Source: Steroidobacteraceae bacterium
Lineage (GTDB): Bacteria; Pseudomonadota; Gammaproteobacteria; Steroidobacterales; Steroidobacteraceae
DNA: 64,000 bases
NCBI GenBank assembly: GCA_027531255.1
Contig: JAPZRU010000008.1
Location: forward strand, 203,110-267,109
Direction: 5' to 3'
The position numbers were made by a program, and so were the translations under genes. Shown here in pieces: positions 30,536 through 39,600 of the stretch; the first letter of the stretch is position 1; the number at the start of each line of letters is the position of its first letter. Under the pieces are notes generated by a model. That model saw only the letters and a program-made list of their open reading frames with translations. It was not told the origin of the DNA and did not search any database.

Positions 30536-31954
30536 ATGCCCTCCGACACCGGCCCCGCCGCCCCGTTCCGCCTCGAGCGCGACAGCATGGGCGAAGTCCG
30601 CGTGCCGGCCGACGCGCTCTGGGGCGCGCAGACGCAGCGGGCGCTCGACAACTTTCGCATCGGCGGGCCGCCGATGCCGCCCGCGTTCGTGCACGCGCTC
30701 GGGCTCGTGAAGTGGGCGGCGGCGCACGCGAACGCGGCGCTCGGCGAGCTCGAGCCGGCGATCGCGCAGGCGATCGAGGCCGCGGCGCTCGAGGTCGCGG
30801 CGGGGCGCCACGACGCGCAGTTCCCGGTCGAGGTGTTCCAGACCGGCTCCGGCACCAGCACGAACATGAACGTGAACGAGGTGATCGCGCGCCTCGCGTC
30901 GCGGGCCGCGGGCCGGCCGATCCATCCGAACGATCACGTGAACTGCGGTCAGAGCAGCAACGACTGCATCCCGACGGCGCTCCACGTCGGCGCGGCGCTG
31001 CTCTGCACGCAGACTCTGCTGCCGGCGCTGGCGCACCTGCGCGCGACGCTCGATGCGAAGTCCGCGGAGGTTGGGCACGTCGTCAAGACCGGCCGCACGC
31101 ACCTGATGGATGCGATGCCCGTGACCTTCGCGCAGGAACTCGGCGCCTGGCGGTCGCAGGTGGACGACGGTCGTGCGCGGGTCGAGGCGGCCCTCGTGCG
31201 CATCCGGCGGCTCGCGCAGGGCGCCACCGCGGTCGGCACCGGCGTCAACGCGCATCCGCGCTTCGCCGCCGAGTTCGCGCGCGTGCTGTCGCGGCGCACC
31301 GGCATCGCCTTCGAGCCGAGCCCGAATCCGTTCGCGGCGCTGTCGTCCCAGGACGCGGCCGTGGAGTTGTCGGGCGCCGCGAAGGTGCTGGCCGTTTCGC
31401 TGCTCAAGATCGCGAACGACCTGCGCTGGATGAACTCGGGGCCGCTCGCGGGCCTCGGCGAGATCGCGCTGCCGGCGCTGCAGCCCGGTTCGTCGATCAT
31501 GCCGGGCAAGGTGAATCCGGTGATTCCCGAAGCCGTAGCGATGGTCGGCGCCCAGGTGATCGGCAACGACGCGGCGATCACGGTCGCCGGCCAGTCCGGC
31601 AACTTCCAGCTGAACGTGATGCTGCCGCTGATCGCGCACGACCTGTTCCAGAGCCTCGCACTGCTCGCGAACGCGAGCCGTGCCCTGGCCGACCGGGCGA
31701 TCGCCGGGTTCACCGTGAACGAATCCCGCATCGCCGCGGCGCTCGACCGCAACCCGATCCTGGTCACCGCGCTCAACCCGGTCATCGGCTACGACCGCAG
31801 TGCGGCGATCGCGAAGCGGGCGTACGCGGAGGGCCGCGCCGTGCGCGAGGTGGCCCGCGAGGACTCGGGCCTGCCCGAAGCGGAATTGGCGAAGCTGCTC
31901 GATCCCGCGGCGCTCACGCGCGGCGGCGTGAAGGCGGGTGGAGGCGGCGGCTGA
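30536..31954 (+). CDS. fumC: Fumarate hydratase class II
   Basis: 472 aa (E. coli FumC 467). Iron-independent fumarase: signature GSSIMPGKVNPVIPE, substrate blocks GSGTSTNMNVNEVIA, HPNDHVNCGQSSND and GRTHLMDAMPVTFAQE. Converts fumarate to malate. The stop TGA overlaps the proposed CTG start of the next gene. Confidence 0.96.
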   Translation: MPSDTGPAAPFRLERDSMGEVRVPADALWGAQTQRALDNFRIGGPPMPPAFVHALGLVKWAAAHANAALGELEPAIAQAIEAAALEVAAGRHDAQFPVEVFQTGSGTSTNMNVNEVIARLASRAAGRPIHPNDHVNCGQSSNDCIPTALHVGAALLCTQTLLPALAHLRATLDAKSAEVGHVVKTGRTHLMDAMPVTFAQELGAWRSQVDDGRARVEAALVRIRRLAQGATAVGTGVNAHPRFAAEFARVLSRRTGIAFEPSPNPFAALSSQDAAVELSGAAKVLAVSLLKIANDLRWMNSGPLAGLGEIALPALQPGSSIMPGKVNPVIPEAVAMVGAQVIGNDAAITVAGQSGNFQLNVMLPLIAHDLFQSLALLANASRALADRAIAGFTVNESRIAAALDRNPILVTALNPVIGYDRSAAIAKRAYAEGRAVREVAREDSGLPEAELAKLLDPAALTRGGVKAGGGGG

Positions 31955-32649
31955 GCGCGCATCCACGGGGGCAGGCCCCCGAACGCATCGACTGGCGCGC
32001 GCGACTGCGCACGCGACTGGCCGGCACGCAGCCGGGCCTGTCGGGCGAAGCGCGGCTGGCCGGCCTGACTTCGGCCGTCAGCCGGCGTTACGCGCATCTC
32101 CTGCCGAACAACCCGCGCACCGCGGCGGTGCTCGTCCCGGTCGTCGATCACGCGGACGGACTCGCGATCCTGCTGACCGAGCGCGCCGCGGACCTGCGCA
32201 ACCACCCCGGCCAGATCGCGTTCCCCGGCGGGCGCGTCGAGGCGGGCGAGTCGCCGGTCGACGCCGCACTGCGCGAGACGGAAGAGGAGATCGGGCTCGG
32301 GCGCGCGCACGTGGAAGTGCTCGGCTACCTGCCGGACCATCTGGTGATCTCGGGCTTCCGCGTCACGCCCGTCGTCGCGTTCGTGCGCCCGGGCGCGCTG
32401 CTGCGCCTCGACCCCGTCGAAGTCGCCGCGACCTTCGAGGTGCCGCTCGCATACGTGCTCGATCCCGGCAACCATCGGTCGCGAATGCGTCCGCTGGGCG
32501 ACGGCCACGTCGAGGTGTTCGACATTCCGTTCGGCAAGCGCAACATCTGGGGCGCGACCGCCGGGATGCTGATGACGCTCTGCGCGCTGCTCGGCGACGC
32601 ACCCGTCGAGGGCGGCGCGGACTCCGCGACTCCCGCGCCCCGCACCTGA
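31951..32649 (+). CDS. nudL: CoA pyrophosphatase, Nudix family (NudL-like)
   Basis: 232 aa if begun at CTG 31951. It carries the CoA-diphosphatase motif LLTERAADLRNHPGQIAFPG just before the Nudix box GGRVEAGESPVDAALRETEE plus EIGL. It cleaves CoA and CoA esters to 4'-phosphopantetheine and 3',5'-ADP. No ATG, GTG or TTG exists in this frame between the fumC interior and residue 60, while GGAGG lies six bases before the CTG and the CTG overlaps the fumC stop (CTGA), so a non-canonical CTG start is the best reading. Confidence 0.87.
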   Translation: MSAHPRGQAPERIDWRARLRTRLAGTQPGLSGEARLAGLTSAVSRRYAHLLPNNPRTAAVLVPVVDHADGLAILLTERAADLRNHPGQIAFPGGRVEAGESPVDAALRETEEEIGLGRAHVEVLGYLPDHLVISGFRVTPVVAFVRPGALLRLDPVEVAATFEVPLAYVLDPGNHRSRMRPLGDGHVEVFDIPFGKRNIWGATAGMLMTLCALLGDAPVEGGADSATPAPRT

Positions 32650-32658
32650 GGATCCCCG

Positions 32659-33429
32659 ATGCCGATGCAGGAACTCCTCGACATCATGGCGCGCCTGCGC
32701 GATCCGGCGACCGGCTGCCCGTGGGACGTCGAGCAGACCTTCAGGACGGTCGCGCCGTACACGCTGGAGGAGGCCTACGAGGTCGTCGACGCGATCGAGC
32801 GCGACGACGTCGGCGCGCTGCGCGAGGAACTGGGCGACCTGCTGCTGCAGGTGGTCTTCCACGCGCAGATGGCGCGCGAGCAGGGCGCGTTCGACTTCGA
32901 GGCCGTGGTGCGCGGCATCTGCGACAAGCTGGTGCGCCGGCACCCGCACGTGTTCGGCGGCGCGCACGTGGCCGACGCGGCCGAGCAGACGCGGCTGTGG
33001 GAGGAGCAGAAGGCGCGCGAGAAGGCCGCGAGCGGCCGGGCGCAGGGCCTGCTCGACGACGTGCCGGCGGGCCTGCCCGCCACGACGCGCGCGGTGAAGC
33101 TCGCGAGGCGCGCCGCCCGGATCGGCTTCGACTGGCCGGATGCCGACGGCGTGCGCGCGAAGCTCGACGAGGAGCTGGCGGAGCTCGATGCCGCCCGTGG
33201 CGCCGGCAACCGGGACGAGATGGCGGCGGAGCTCGGCGACGTGCTGTTCGCGGTCGCGAACCTCGCCCGGCACCTCGGGATCGATCCCGAAACGGCTCTG
33301 CGCGGCAGCAACGCCCGGTTCGAGCGGCGCTTCCGGCACGTGGAACGGCGCTCCGGCGAGACCGGCCGGCGGGAACTCGAGTCGCTGGAAGCCTACTGGC
33401 AGGAGGCCAAGGCCGCCGAGCGCGCCTGA
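32659..33429 (+). CDS. mazG: Nucleoside triphosphate pyrophosphohydrolase MazG
   Basis: 256 aa (E. coli 263), two MazG repeats. First: GCPWDVEQTFRTVAPYTLEE and REELGDLLLQVVFHAQMA; second: KLDEELAELDAARGAG and AAELGDVLFAVANLARHLGI, whose Glu and Asp bind Mg2+. It hydrolyses (d)NTPs to monophosphates. The ATG is nine bases after the nudL stop, continuing the fumC-nudL-mazG run. Confidence 0.95.
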   Translation: MPMQELLDIMARLRDPATGCPWDVEQTFRTVAPYTLEEAYEVVDAIERDDVGALREELGDLLLQVVFHAQMAREQGAFDFEAVVRGICDKLVRRHPHVFGGAHVADAAEQTRLWEEQKAREKAASGRAQGLLDDVPAGLPATTRAVKLARRAARIGFDWPDADGVRAKLDEELAELDAARGAGNRDEMAAELGDVLFAVANLARHLGIDPETALRGSNARFERRFRHVERRSGETGRRELESLEAYWQEAKAAERA

Positions 33430-33535
33430 GCCCGGGGCATTCAGCCACGGTTCAGTCGTCCGCGCCTACCGTCAGGCTCACGCTCGGGAGCACGGCCGCG
33501 ATGGGCGCGGCGGGCCCGGGCGAGGAGCCACGGGC

Positions 33536-34240
33536 ATGAGCACCTCGTCGATCGTCACCCACCCCGTCCGGACCCCGGGCGCGAGCCGCTGGCGCGTCGG
33601 CGCACCGGCGCTGGCCGTGGTCGCCGCGCTCGGCCTCGCCGCCGCGGCGCCCGTCGCGCATGCGGACGACGACGACCGCTACGAGTACGGGCACAAGCAC
33701 AAGTGGAAGGACCGCGGCCGCTACGACGACCGCTACTACGACGGTGGCTACCGCGACGCGCGGTACCCGAGCAGGGGTTCCGATTACGCGTGGGCGCGCG
33801 TCGTGGACGTGCATCCGCGCGTGCGGCAGGTGCGCGTCGAGGTCCCGACCCGCGAGTGCTGGGACGAGACCGAGTACGCGGCGCCGCGGCCCCGGCAGGG
33901 CGTGGCGGGCCCGATGATCCTCGGCGGCGCGATCGGCGCCGCGGTCGGCAACCAGATCGGTCGCGGCGACGGGCGCCGCGCCGCCACGGTCGCGGGCGCA
34001 CTGATCGGTTCCGCGATCGGTCACGACGTCGGCGAGCGCCGGCGCGACCGCTACGAGGGCCCGCCGCGGGCCTACACGGTCGAGCGCTGCGACACCCGCT
34101 ACGAGACGCGCTACGACGAGCGGATCGAGGGCTACGACGTGACCTACGAGTACGACGGGCGACGCTTCCAGACCCGCCTGCCGTACGACCCGGGCAACCG
34201 GATGCGGGTCCGCGTGGACGTCGCGCCGGCCGAGCGCTGA
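33536..34240 (+). CDS. Glycine-zipper 2TM envelope protein
   Basis: 234 aa. Signal peptide ends at VAHADDDD near residue 42, followed by a very charged Arg/Asp/Tyr/His segment. The glycine zipper MILGGAIGAAVGNQIGRG then ATVAGALIGSAIGHDVG (about residues 125-165) is the 2TM domain seen in SlyB/Rickettsia 17-kDa-like proteins. No lipobox Cys is seen. The C-terminus repeats short RYETRYDERIEGYDVTYEY blocks. An envelope role is likely; SlyB-type genes elsewhere belong to PhoPQ regulons, which fits the neighbouring two-component pair. Confidence 0.82.
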   Translation: MSTSSIVTHPVRTPGASRWRVGAPALAVVAALGLAAAAPVAHADDDDRYEYGHKHKWKDRGRYDDRYYDGGYRDARYPSRGSDYAWARVVDVHPRVRQVRVEVPTRECWDETEYAAPRPRQGVAGPMILGGAIGAAVGNQIGRGDGRRAATVAGALIGSAIGHDVGERRRDRYEGPPRAYTVERCDTRYETRYDERIEGYDVTYEYDGRRFQTRLPYDPGNRMRVRVDVAPAER

Positions 34241-34244
34241 GCGG

Positions 34245-34250
34245 TACACT
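34245..34250 (+). promoter_or_regulatory. -10 box (TACACT) of the PepSY gene, leaderless arrangement
   Basis: TACACT ends six bases before the ATG at 34257, predicting a transcript beginning at the start codon. GCCGGG between them is a poor Shine-Dalgarno sequence. Confidence 0.4.
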
Positions 34251-34256
34251 GCCGGG

Positions 34257-34592
34257 ATGAACCGCCTGCCGCTCGCCGTCGCGTGTTCCCTCCTCGCGTG
34301 CCTGCTCGCCGCTCCGCCGGCCGGGGCGGCCATCGCGGTCGGCGGCGGCACGCTCGACCAGGGCGAGTCGTGGCGCACCGGTGGGCGGCAGCCGCTCGCG
34401 CGCCCGTACCAGTCCGGCATGAGCCTCGGCGCAGCGGTGGACCTCGTGCAGCGGCGCTACGGCGGCGCCCGGGTAGTCCGCGCGGAAACCCGCCAGGAAG
34501 GCGGCGAAACCGTGCATCGCATCCGGCTGCTGTCCGAAGACGGCCGCGTGTTCACCGTGTCGGTGAACGCGCGCACCGGGCGGATGGACTGA
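34257..34592 (+). CDS. PepSY-domain exported protein
   Basis: 111 aa. Signal peptide MNRLPLAVACSLLACLLAAPPA with cleavage after GAA (about residue 25). The mature part is one PepSY domain: MSLGAAVDLVQRRYGGARVV, HRIRLLSEDGRVFTVSVNA, ending in TGRMD. PepSY proteins of this kind often precede PhoP/PhoQ-like genes and may bind or inhibit at the periplasmic side. The two-component operon starts 16 bases downstream, so it is probably part of that transcript. Confidence 0.85.
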   Translation: MNRLPLAVACSLLACLLAAPPAGAAIAVGGGTLDQGESWRTGGRQPLARPYQSGMSLGAAVDLVQRRYGGARVVRAETRQEGGETVHRIRLLSEDGRVFTVSVNARTGRMD

Positions 34593-34608
34593 GCGCCGGG
34601 ATCGGCTC

Positions 34609-35301
34609 GTGCGCGTACTGGTGATCGAGGACGAGGCGCTGCTCCGCGAGCAGCTCGCGCAGGCACTGCGCGGGGCGGGCTACACGGTGGACGTCGCGGC
34701 CGACGGCACCGAGGGCCTGTACGCCTTCACCGAACTGCCGGTGGACCTCGCGATCGTCGACCTCGGCCTGCCGCGGCTCGGCGGCCTCGACGTCGTGCGC
34801 CGCGCACGCGCGGCCGGCAAGCGCATCCCGGTGCTGATCCTGACTGCCCGCGACCGGTGGCAGGACAAGGTCGAGGGCCTGCAGGCCGGTGCCGACGACT
34901 ACGTGACGAAGCCGTTCCAGGTCGAAGAAGTCCTGGCGCGCGTGCAGGCGCTGCTGCGCCGCGCCGGCGGCTACGCGGACCCCGTGTTGCGCGTCGGGCC
35001 GATAGCGCTCGACACGCGCACTCAGGACGTGCAGGTGGACGGCAAGTGGATCGAGCTCACCACCTTCGAGTACCGGCTGCTCGAGTACCTCGTGCTGCAC
35101 GCCGGCGAAGTCGTGTCGAAGGCGGAGCTGACCGACAAGCTCTACGAGCAGGACTTCGAGCGCGACAGCAACACGATCGAGGTCTTCGTCGGGCGACTGC
35201 GTCGCAAGCTCGACCCGGACGACCGCTTCCAGCCGATCGAGACGCTGCGCGGCCGCGGCTACCGGCTGCAGGGCGCGCGAGAGACGCCGCCGGCCCGATG
35301 A
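34609..35301 (+). CDS. phoP: Response regulator, OmpR/PhoP family
   Basis: 230 aa. The receiver has acidic pair IEDEALL, phospho-Asp in LAIVDLGLPRLGG (about residue 51), Thr in LILTARD and Lys in VTKPFQVEE. The winged-helix DNA-binding domain (about 128-222) ends NTIEVFVGRLRRKLDPDD and TLRGRGYRL. GTG start. The symbol rests on the PhoQ-like partner and PhoP-like sequence; its true signal is unknown. The stop overlaps the kinase ATG (ATGA). Confidence 0.83.
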   Translation: MRVLVIEDEALLREQLAQALRGAGYTVDVAADGTEGLYAFTELPVDLAIVDLGLPRLGGLDVVRRARAAGKRIPVLILTARDRWQDKVEGLQAGADDYVTKPFQVEEVLARVQALLRRAGGYADPVLRVGPIALDTRTQDVQVDGKWIELTTFEYRLLEYLVLHAGEVVSKAELTDKLYEQDFERDSNTIEVFVGRLRRKLDPDDRFQPIETLRGRGYRLQGARETPPAR

Positions 35302-36650
35302 AGTCGCTGAGCGCGCGCCTCGTCGTGACGCTCAGCGTGCTGCTGGTCGTCTGCTTCGGCTTCCTCGTGGTCGCGCTCGACCTCGCGTTCCGCGAGCTCG
35401 CCGAACGCTCGCGGCGCGAGGTGCTCGAGGCCAACGTGCTGGCGCTGATCAGCCTCGCGGAACTCGACGCCGAGGGTCGCCTCGCGCCGCCCGGCCGCCT
35501 CGCGGAGCCGCGGCTCGAGACGATCGGTTCGGGACTCTACGCGGCGATCGTCGCGGCCGACGGCCGGGTGCAGTGGCGGTCGCCGTCGACGCTCGGCACC
35601 AGTTTCGATCTCGATCTCGAACTCGCGCCCGGTGCACGCTCGGCGCAGCGGCTCCAGGCGGCCGACGGCACGCGCCTGCTCGCGTTCGCGCTCGGCGTGG
35701 CGTGGGAAGGCGAGGGGCGAACGCCGCGCGACTTCGTGTTCGTCGCCGCCGAGAGCCTCGAACCCTACTACGCGCAGCTGAACCAGTTCCGCGTGCAGCT
35801 GCTGGCCGGCTTCGCGGTGATCACGGCCGTGCTGCTCGCCGCGGTGGTGCTGTCGCTGCGCAAGCTGCTGCGGCCGCTACGGCAGATCGAGCACCAGATC
35901 GCCGAGATCGAGGCAGGCGGGCGCGAGCAGCTGGACGGCCAGTGGCCGCGGGAACTGGACGGGGTCGCGTCGAACCTGAACGCGCTGCTGCGCGCCGAGC
36001 GCGACCGGCTGGCCCGCTATCGCAACATGCTCGGCAACCTCGCCCACAGCCTCAAGACGCCGCTGTCGGTGCTGCGCGGCCTCGTCGGTGCGCCGCCGGT
36101 CGACGCGCGCGCGGCCGGCGAGCAGCTCGACCGCATGCAGGAGATCGTGCAGCACCAGCTGAACCGGGCCGCGGCGACCGGCCCGGGCATCGGCGTCAGC
36201 GCGGTGCCGGTCGCACCCGTGCTGCGCGACGTCGCGGGCGCGCTCGCCAAGGTGCATGCGGACCGCGCGCTCGCGATCGACGTGGACGCCCCCGAGGAAA
36301 TCCGCTATCCGATCGACCGCGGCGACTGCCTCGAACTCGCGGGTAACCTCGCGGACAACGCCTGCAAGTGGGCGCGCTCCCGCGTGCGGCTCTCGGCGTC
36401 GTCGTGGAGCGAACCCGGCTGGCGGCGCCCCGGGCTGCGGCTGCGCGTCGAGGATGACGGCCCGGGCATTCCCGAGGGCGAGCGCGAGCGCGTGCTGGGC
36501 CGCGGCGTGCGGCTCGACGAGCGCGTGCCCGGGCAGGGGCTCGGTCTCTCGATGGTGCGCGAACTGGTCGCGGCGCACGGCGGTCGTCTCGAACTCGGCA
36601 CCGGCGGGCTCGGCGGGCTCGCGGTCGACGTCCGGTTGCCCGGCGCATGA
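35298..36650 (+). CDS. phoQ: Sensor histidine kinase, PhoQ-like
   Basis: 450 aa. Membrane helices at about 8-30 and 173-198 flank a periplasmic sensor; a HAMP-like region follows (LRKLLRPLRQIEHQIAEIEA). The H-box is GNLAHSLKTPLSVLRG with His about 250; ATP-binding boxes are GNLADNACKWARSRV, VEDDGPGIPEGERERVL and GQGLGLSMVRELVAAHGG. The sensor is not strikingly acidic, so Mg2+/peptide sensing as in enteric PhoQ is not assured. Coupled to the regulator upstream and to hrpA downstream by ATGA overlaps. Confidence 0.85.
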   Translation: MKSLSARLVVTLSVLLVVCFGFLVVALDLAFRELAERSRREVLEANVLALISLAELDAEGRLAPPGRLAEPRLETIGSGLYAAIVAADGRVQWRSPSTLGTSFDLDLELAPGARSAQRLQAADGTRLLAFALGVAWEGEGRTPRDFVFVAAESLEPYYAQLNQFRVQLLAGFAVITAVLLAAVVLSLRKLLRPLRQIEHQIAEIEAGGREQLDGQWPRELDGVASNLNALLRAERDRLARYRNMLGNLAHSLKTPLSVLRGLVGAPPVDARAAGEQLDRMQEIVQHQLNRAAATGPGIGVSAVPVAPVLRDVAGALAKVHADRALAIDVDAPEEIRYPIDRGDCLELAGNLADNACKWARSRVRLSASSWSEPGWRRPGLRLRVEDDGPGIPEGERERVLGRGVRLDERVPGQGLGLSMVRELVAAHGGRLELGTGGLGGLAVDVRLPGA

Positions 36651-39600
36651 GTACGTCTCTGCCGCCCGACCTGCTGCTCGCCGACCGCCGCGCGCTGGAG
36701 CGCCAGCTCGCGCGCATCCGCGATCGCGAGGCGCGCCGCCAGCCGGCCGATCGCGAACGCGGGCGCTTCGCGACCGACCTCGCGACCGCGGTGCAGCGCG
36801 TCGAGCAGCGCCGTGCGCTGGTGCCTTCGATCCGCTATCCCGAGGAGCTGCCGGTCGTCGGCCGCCGCGACGAGATCGCGAAGGCCATCGCCGAGCACCC
36901 GGTCGTGGTGGTCTGCGGCGAGACCGGCTCCGGCAAGACCACCCAGCTGCCGAAGATCCTGCTCGAGCTCGGCGTCGCGGCGCGCGGCGGCATCGCGCAC
37001 ACGCAGCCGCGCCGGATCGCCGCGCGCACCGTCGCGACCCGCATCGCCGAGGAGCTCGGCGTGCCGCTCGGCGGCGCGGTCGGGTTCAAGGTCCGCTTCA
37101 CCGAGAAGGCCGCGCGCGACACGCTCGTCAAGGTGATGACGGACGGCATCCTGCTCGCGGAGATCCGCGAGGATCCGGAGCTGCTGCGCTACTCGGCGAT
37201 CGTGATCGACGAGGCGCACGAGCGCAGCCTGAACATCGACTTCCTGCTCGGCTACCTCAGGCGCCTGCGGCCGCGGCGGCCGGATCTCAGGCTCGTGATC
37301 ACGTCGGCGACGATCGATCCGCAGCGCTTCGCGGACTTCTACGGCGGTGCGCCCGTGATCGAGGTGTCGGGCCGCACCTACCCGGTCGAGACGCGCTACC
37401 GCCCGCTCGGCGCGGACTCCGACGATGCGTTCGACCCCGGCCTGACCGCCGGCATCGTGGAAGCACTCGACGAGATCGCGCGCGAACCCGGGGACGCCGG
37501 CCGCTCCGTGGCCGACGGCGACGTGCTCGTGTTCCTGCCGGGCGAGCGCGAGATCCGCGAGGCGGCGGACGCGATCTCCCAGGCCAAGGGCGACCGCGTC
37601 GAGGTGCTGCCGCTGTACTCGCGCCTGTCGTGGGCGGAGCAGCAGCGAGTGTTCGGGCGCGGTTCACGACGGCGCGTCGTACTCGCGACCAACGTCGCCG
37701 AGACCTCGCTGACGGTGCCGGGCATCCGCGCGGTGATCGACTCGGGACTCGCGCGCCTCTCGCACTACAGCCCTCGCGCGAAGATCCAGCGCCTGCCGAT
37801 CGAGCCCGTCTCGCAGGCGAGCGCGGACCAGCGGCGCGGTCGCTGCGGTCGCGTCGGCCCGGGCCTCTGCATCCGGCTCTACGCGGAGGAGGACTATGCG
37901 AACCGGCCACCGTTCACGCCGCCCGAGATCCTGCGCACGAACCTGGCGAGCGTGACCCTGCAGATGGAGGTGCTGGGGCTCGGCAGTCCTGCGGACTTCC
38001 CGTTCGTCGACCCGCCGGAGACGCGGCTCGTCAACGACGGCTACCGGCTGCTGCAGGAGCTCGAGGCGGTCGACGCCGATCGGCGCGTGACGCCGGTCGG
38101 CCGCGCGATGGCGCGCCTGCCGGTGGATCCGCGCGTCGCCCGCATGCTGGTGGAGGCCGAGCGGCACGGCGCGCTCGCGGAGATGCTGGTGCTCGCGGCC
38201 GCGCTCTCGATCCAGGATCCCCGGGAGCGCCCCGCCGACCGGCGGCAGGCGGCCGACGAGAAGCACGCCGCGTTCGCCGAACCGAAGTCCGACCTCGCCG
38301 CGCTGCTGAACCTCTGGAACGCGTATCAGGCGGAGCGCGCACGGTCGACGCGCAACCAGCTGCGCCGGTGGTGTGCGGATCGGTTCCTGTCCGCGGCACG
38401 CATGCGCGAGTGGGAGGAGCTGCACGCGCAGCTCGCCGAGACCGCGCAGGAACTCGGCTGGAAGACCAACCCGCAGCCGGCCGACGGCGTCGCGCTGCAC
38501 CGGTCGGCGCTCGCGGGCCTGCTCGGCGGCATCGGCGAGAAGACCGAGCGCGGCGACTACCTGGGGCCTCGCGGGCTGCGCTTCCTGATCGCGCCGGGCA
38601 CTCCGCTGCACGCGAAGCCCCCGCGCTGGGTGATGGCCGCGAGCCTCGTCGAGACCCAGCGCGTGTACGCGCGGCTGGTCGCCGCGATCGAGCCGCAGTG
38701 GATCGAAGCCGCGGCGCACCACCTCGTGAAGCGCGACTACACCGAGCCCGAGTGGGACGCGGAACGCGGCATCGTCGTCGCGAAGGAGAGCGTGACGCTC
38801 TACGGACTCGCGCTCGCCGCCGGCCGACGTGTGAACTACGGCGCGGTGAATCCGGCGGCGGCGCGCGAGATCTTCGTGCGCGAGGCGCTCGTGCACGGCC
38901 GCAGTCGGCTGCGCGCCGCGTTCCTCGACCACAATCGCGGGGTGAAGGCGGCGCTCGCTCGCGAGGAGGCCGCGCTCCGTCGCAACGTCGTGCTGGTGGA
39001 CGAGACCGAGGAGGCGGCGTTCTACCTGGCGCGCGTGCCCGCGACGGTGCACTCGCTGGCGGCGTTCGAGCGCTGGCGCCGCGACGCGGAGCGCGCGGAC
39101 CCGGACGCGCTCCGGATGCAGCCCGCGGACCTGCGTCGGCCGGATGCGCCGCCGCTCGACCGCGCGCGGTATCCGGAGCGCCTGCCGCTCGGCGGCAATC
39201 TCCTGCCCGTCGAGTACACCTTCGATCCGGAGTCGCCGAAGGACGGCGCGGCGGTCCGCGTGCCGGAGCCGCTGCTGCCGAAGCTCGCGCAGGGCGAGGT
39301 GGACTGGGGCATCCCGGGCTGGCTCGACGAGAAGCTGACCGAGCTGATCCGCGGCCTGCCGAAGCCGATCCGCCGCAATCTCGTGCCGGCCCCGGACGTG
39401 GCCGCGCGCGCGGCCCGCGAGCTCGAGCGCGAGCGCGGCGCGACCGCGTTCCTGCCGGCCGTGGCGGCGGTGCTGACGCGGCTCGCCGGCCAGCCGATCA
39501 CCGCGGAACAGCTCGCCGCGGTGGAGCTGCCGCAGCACCTCAGGCTCGTGCTCGACGTCTACGATGCGGCCGGCCGCGTGATCGCGAGCGGTCGCGACGT

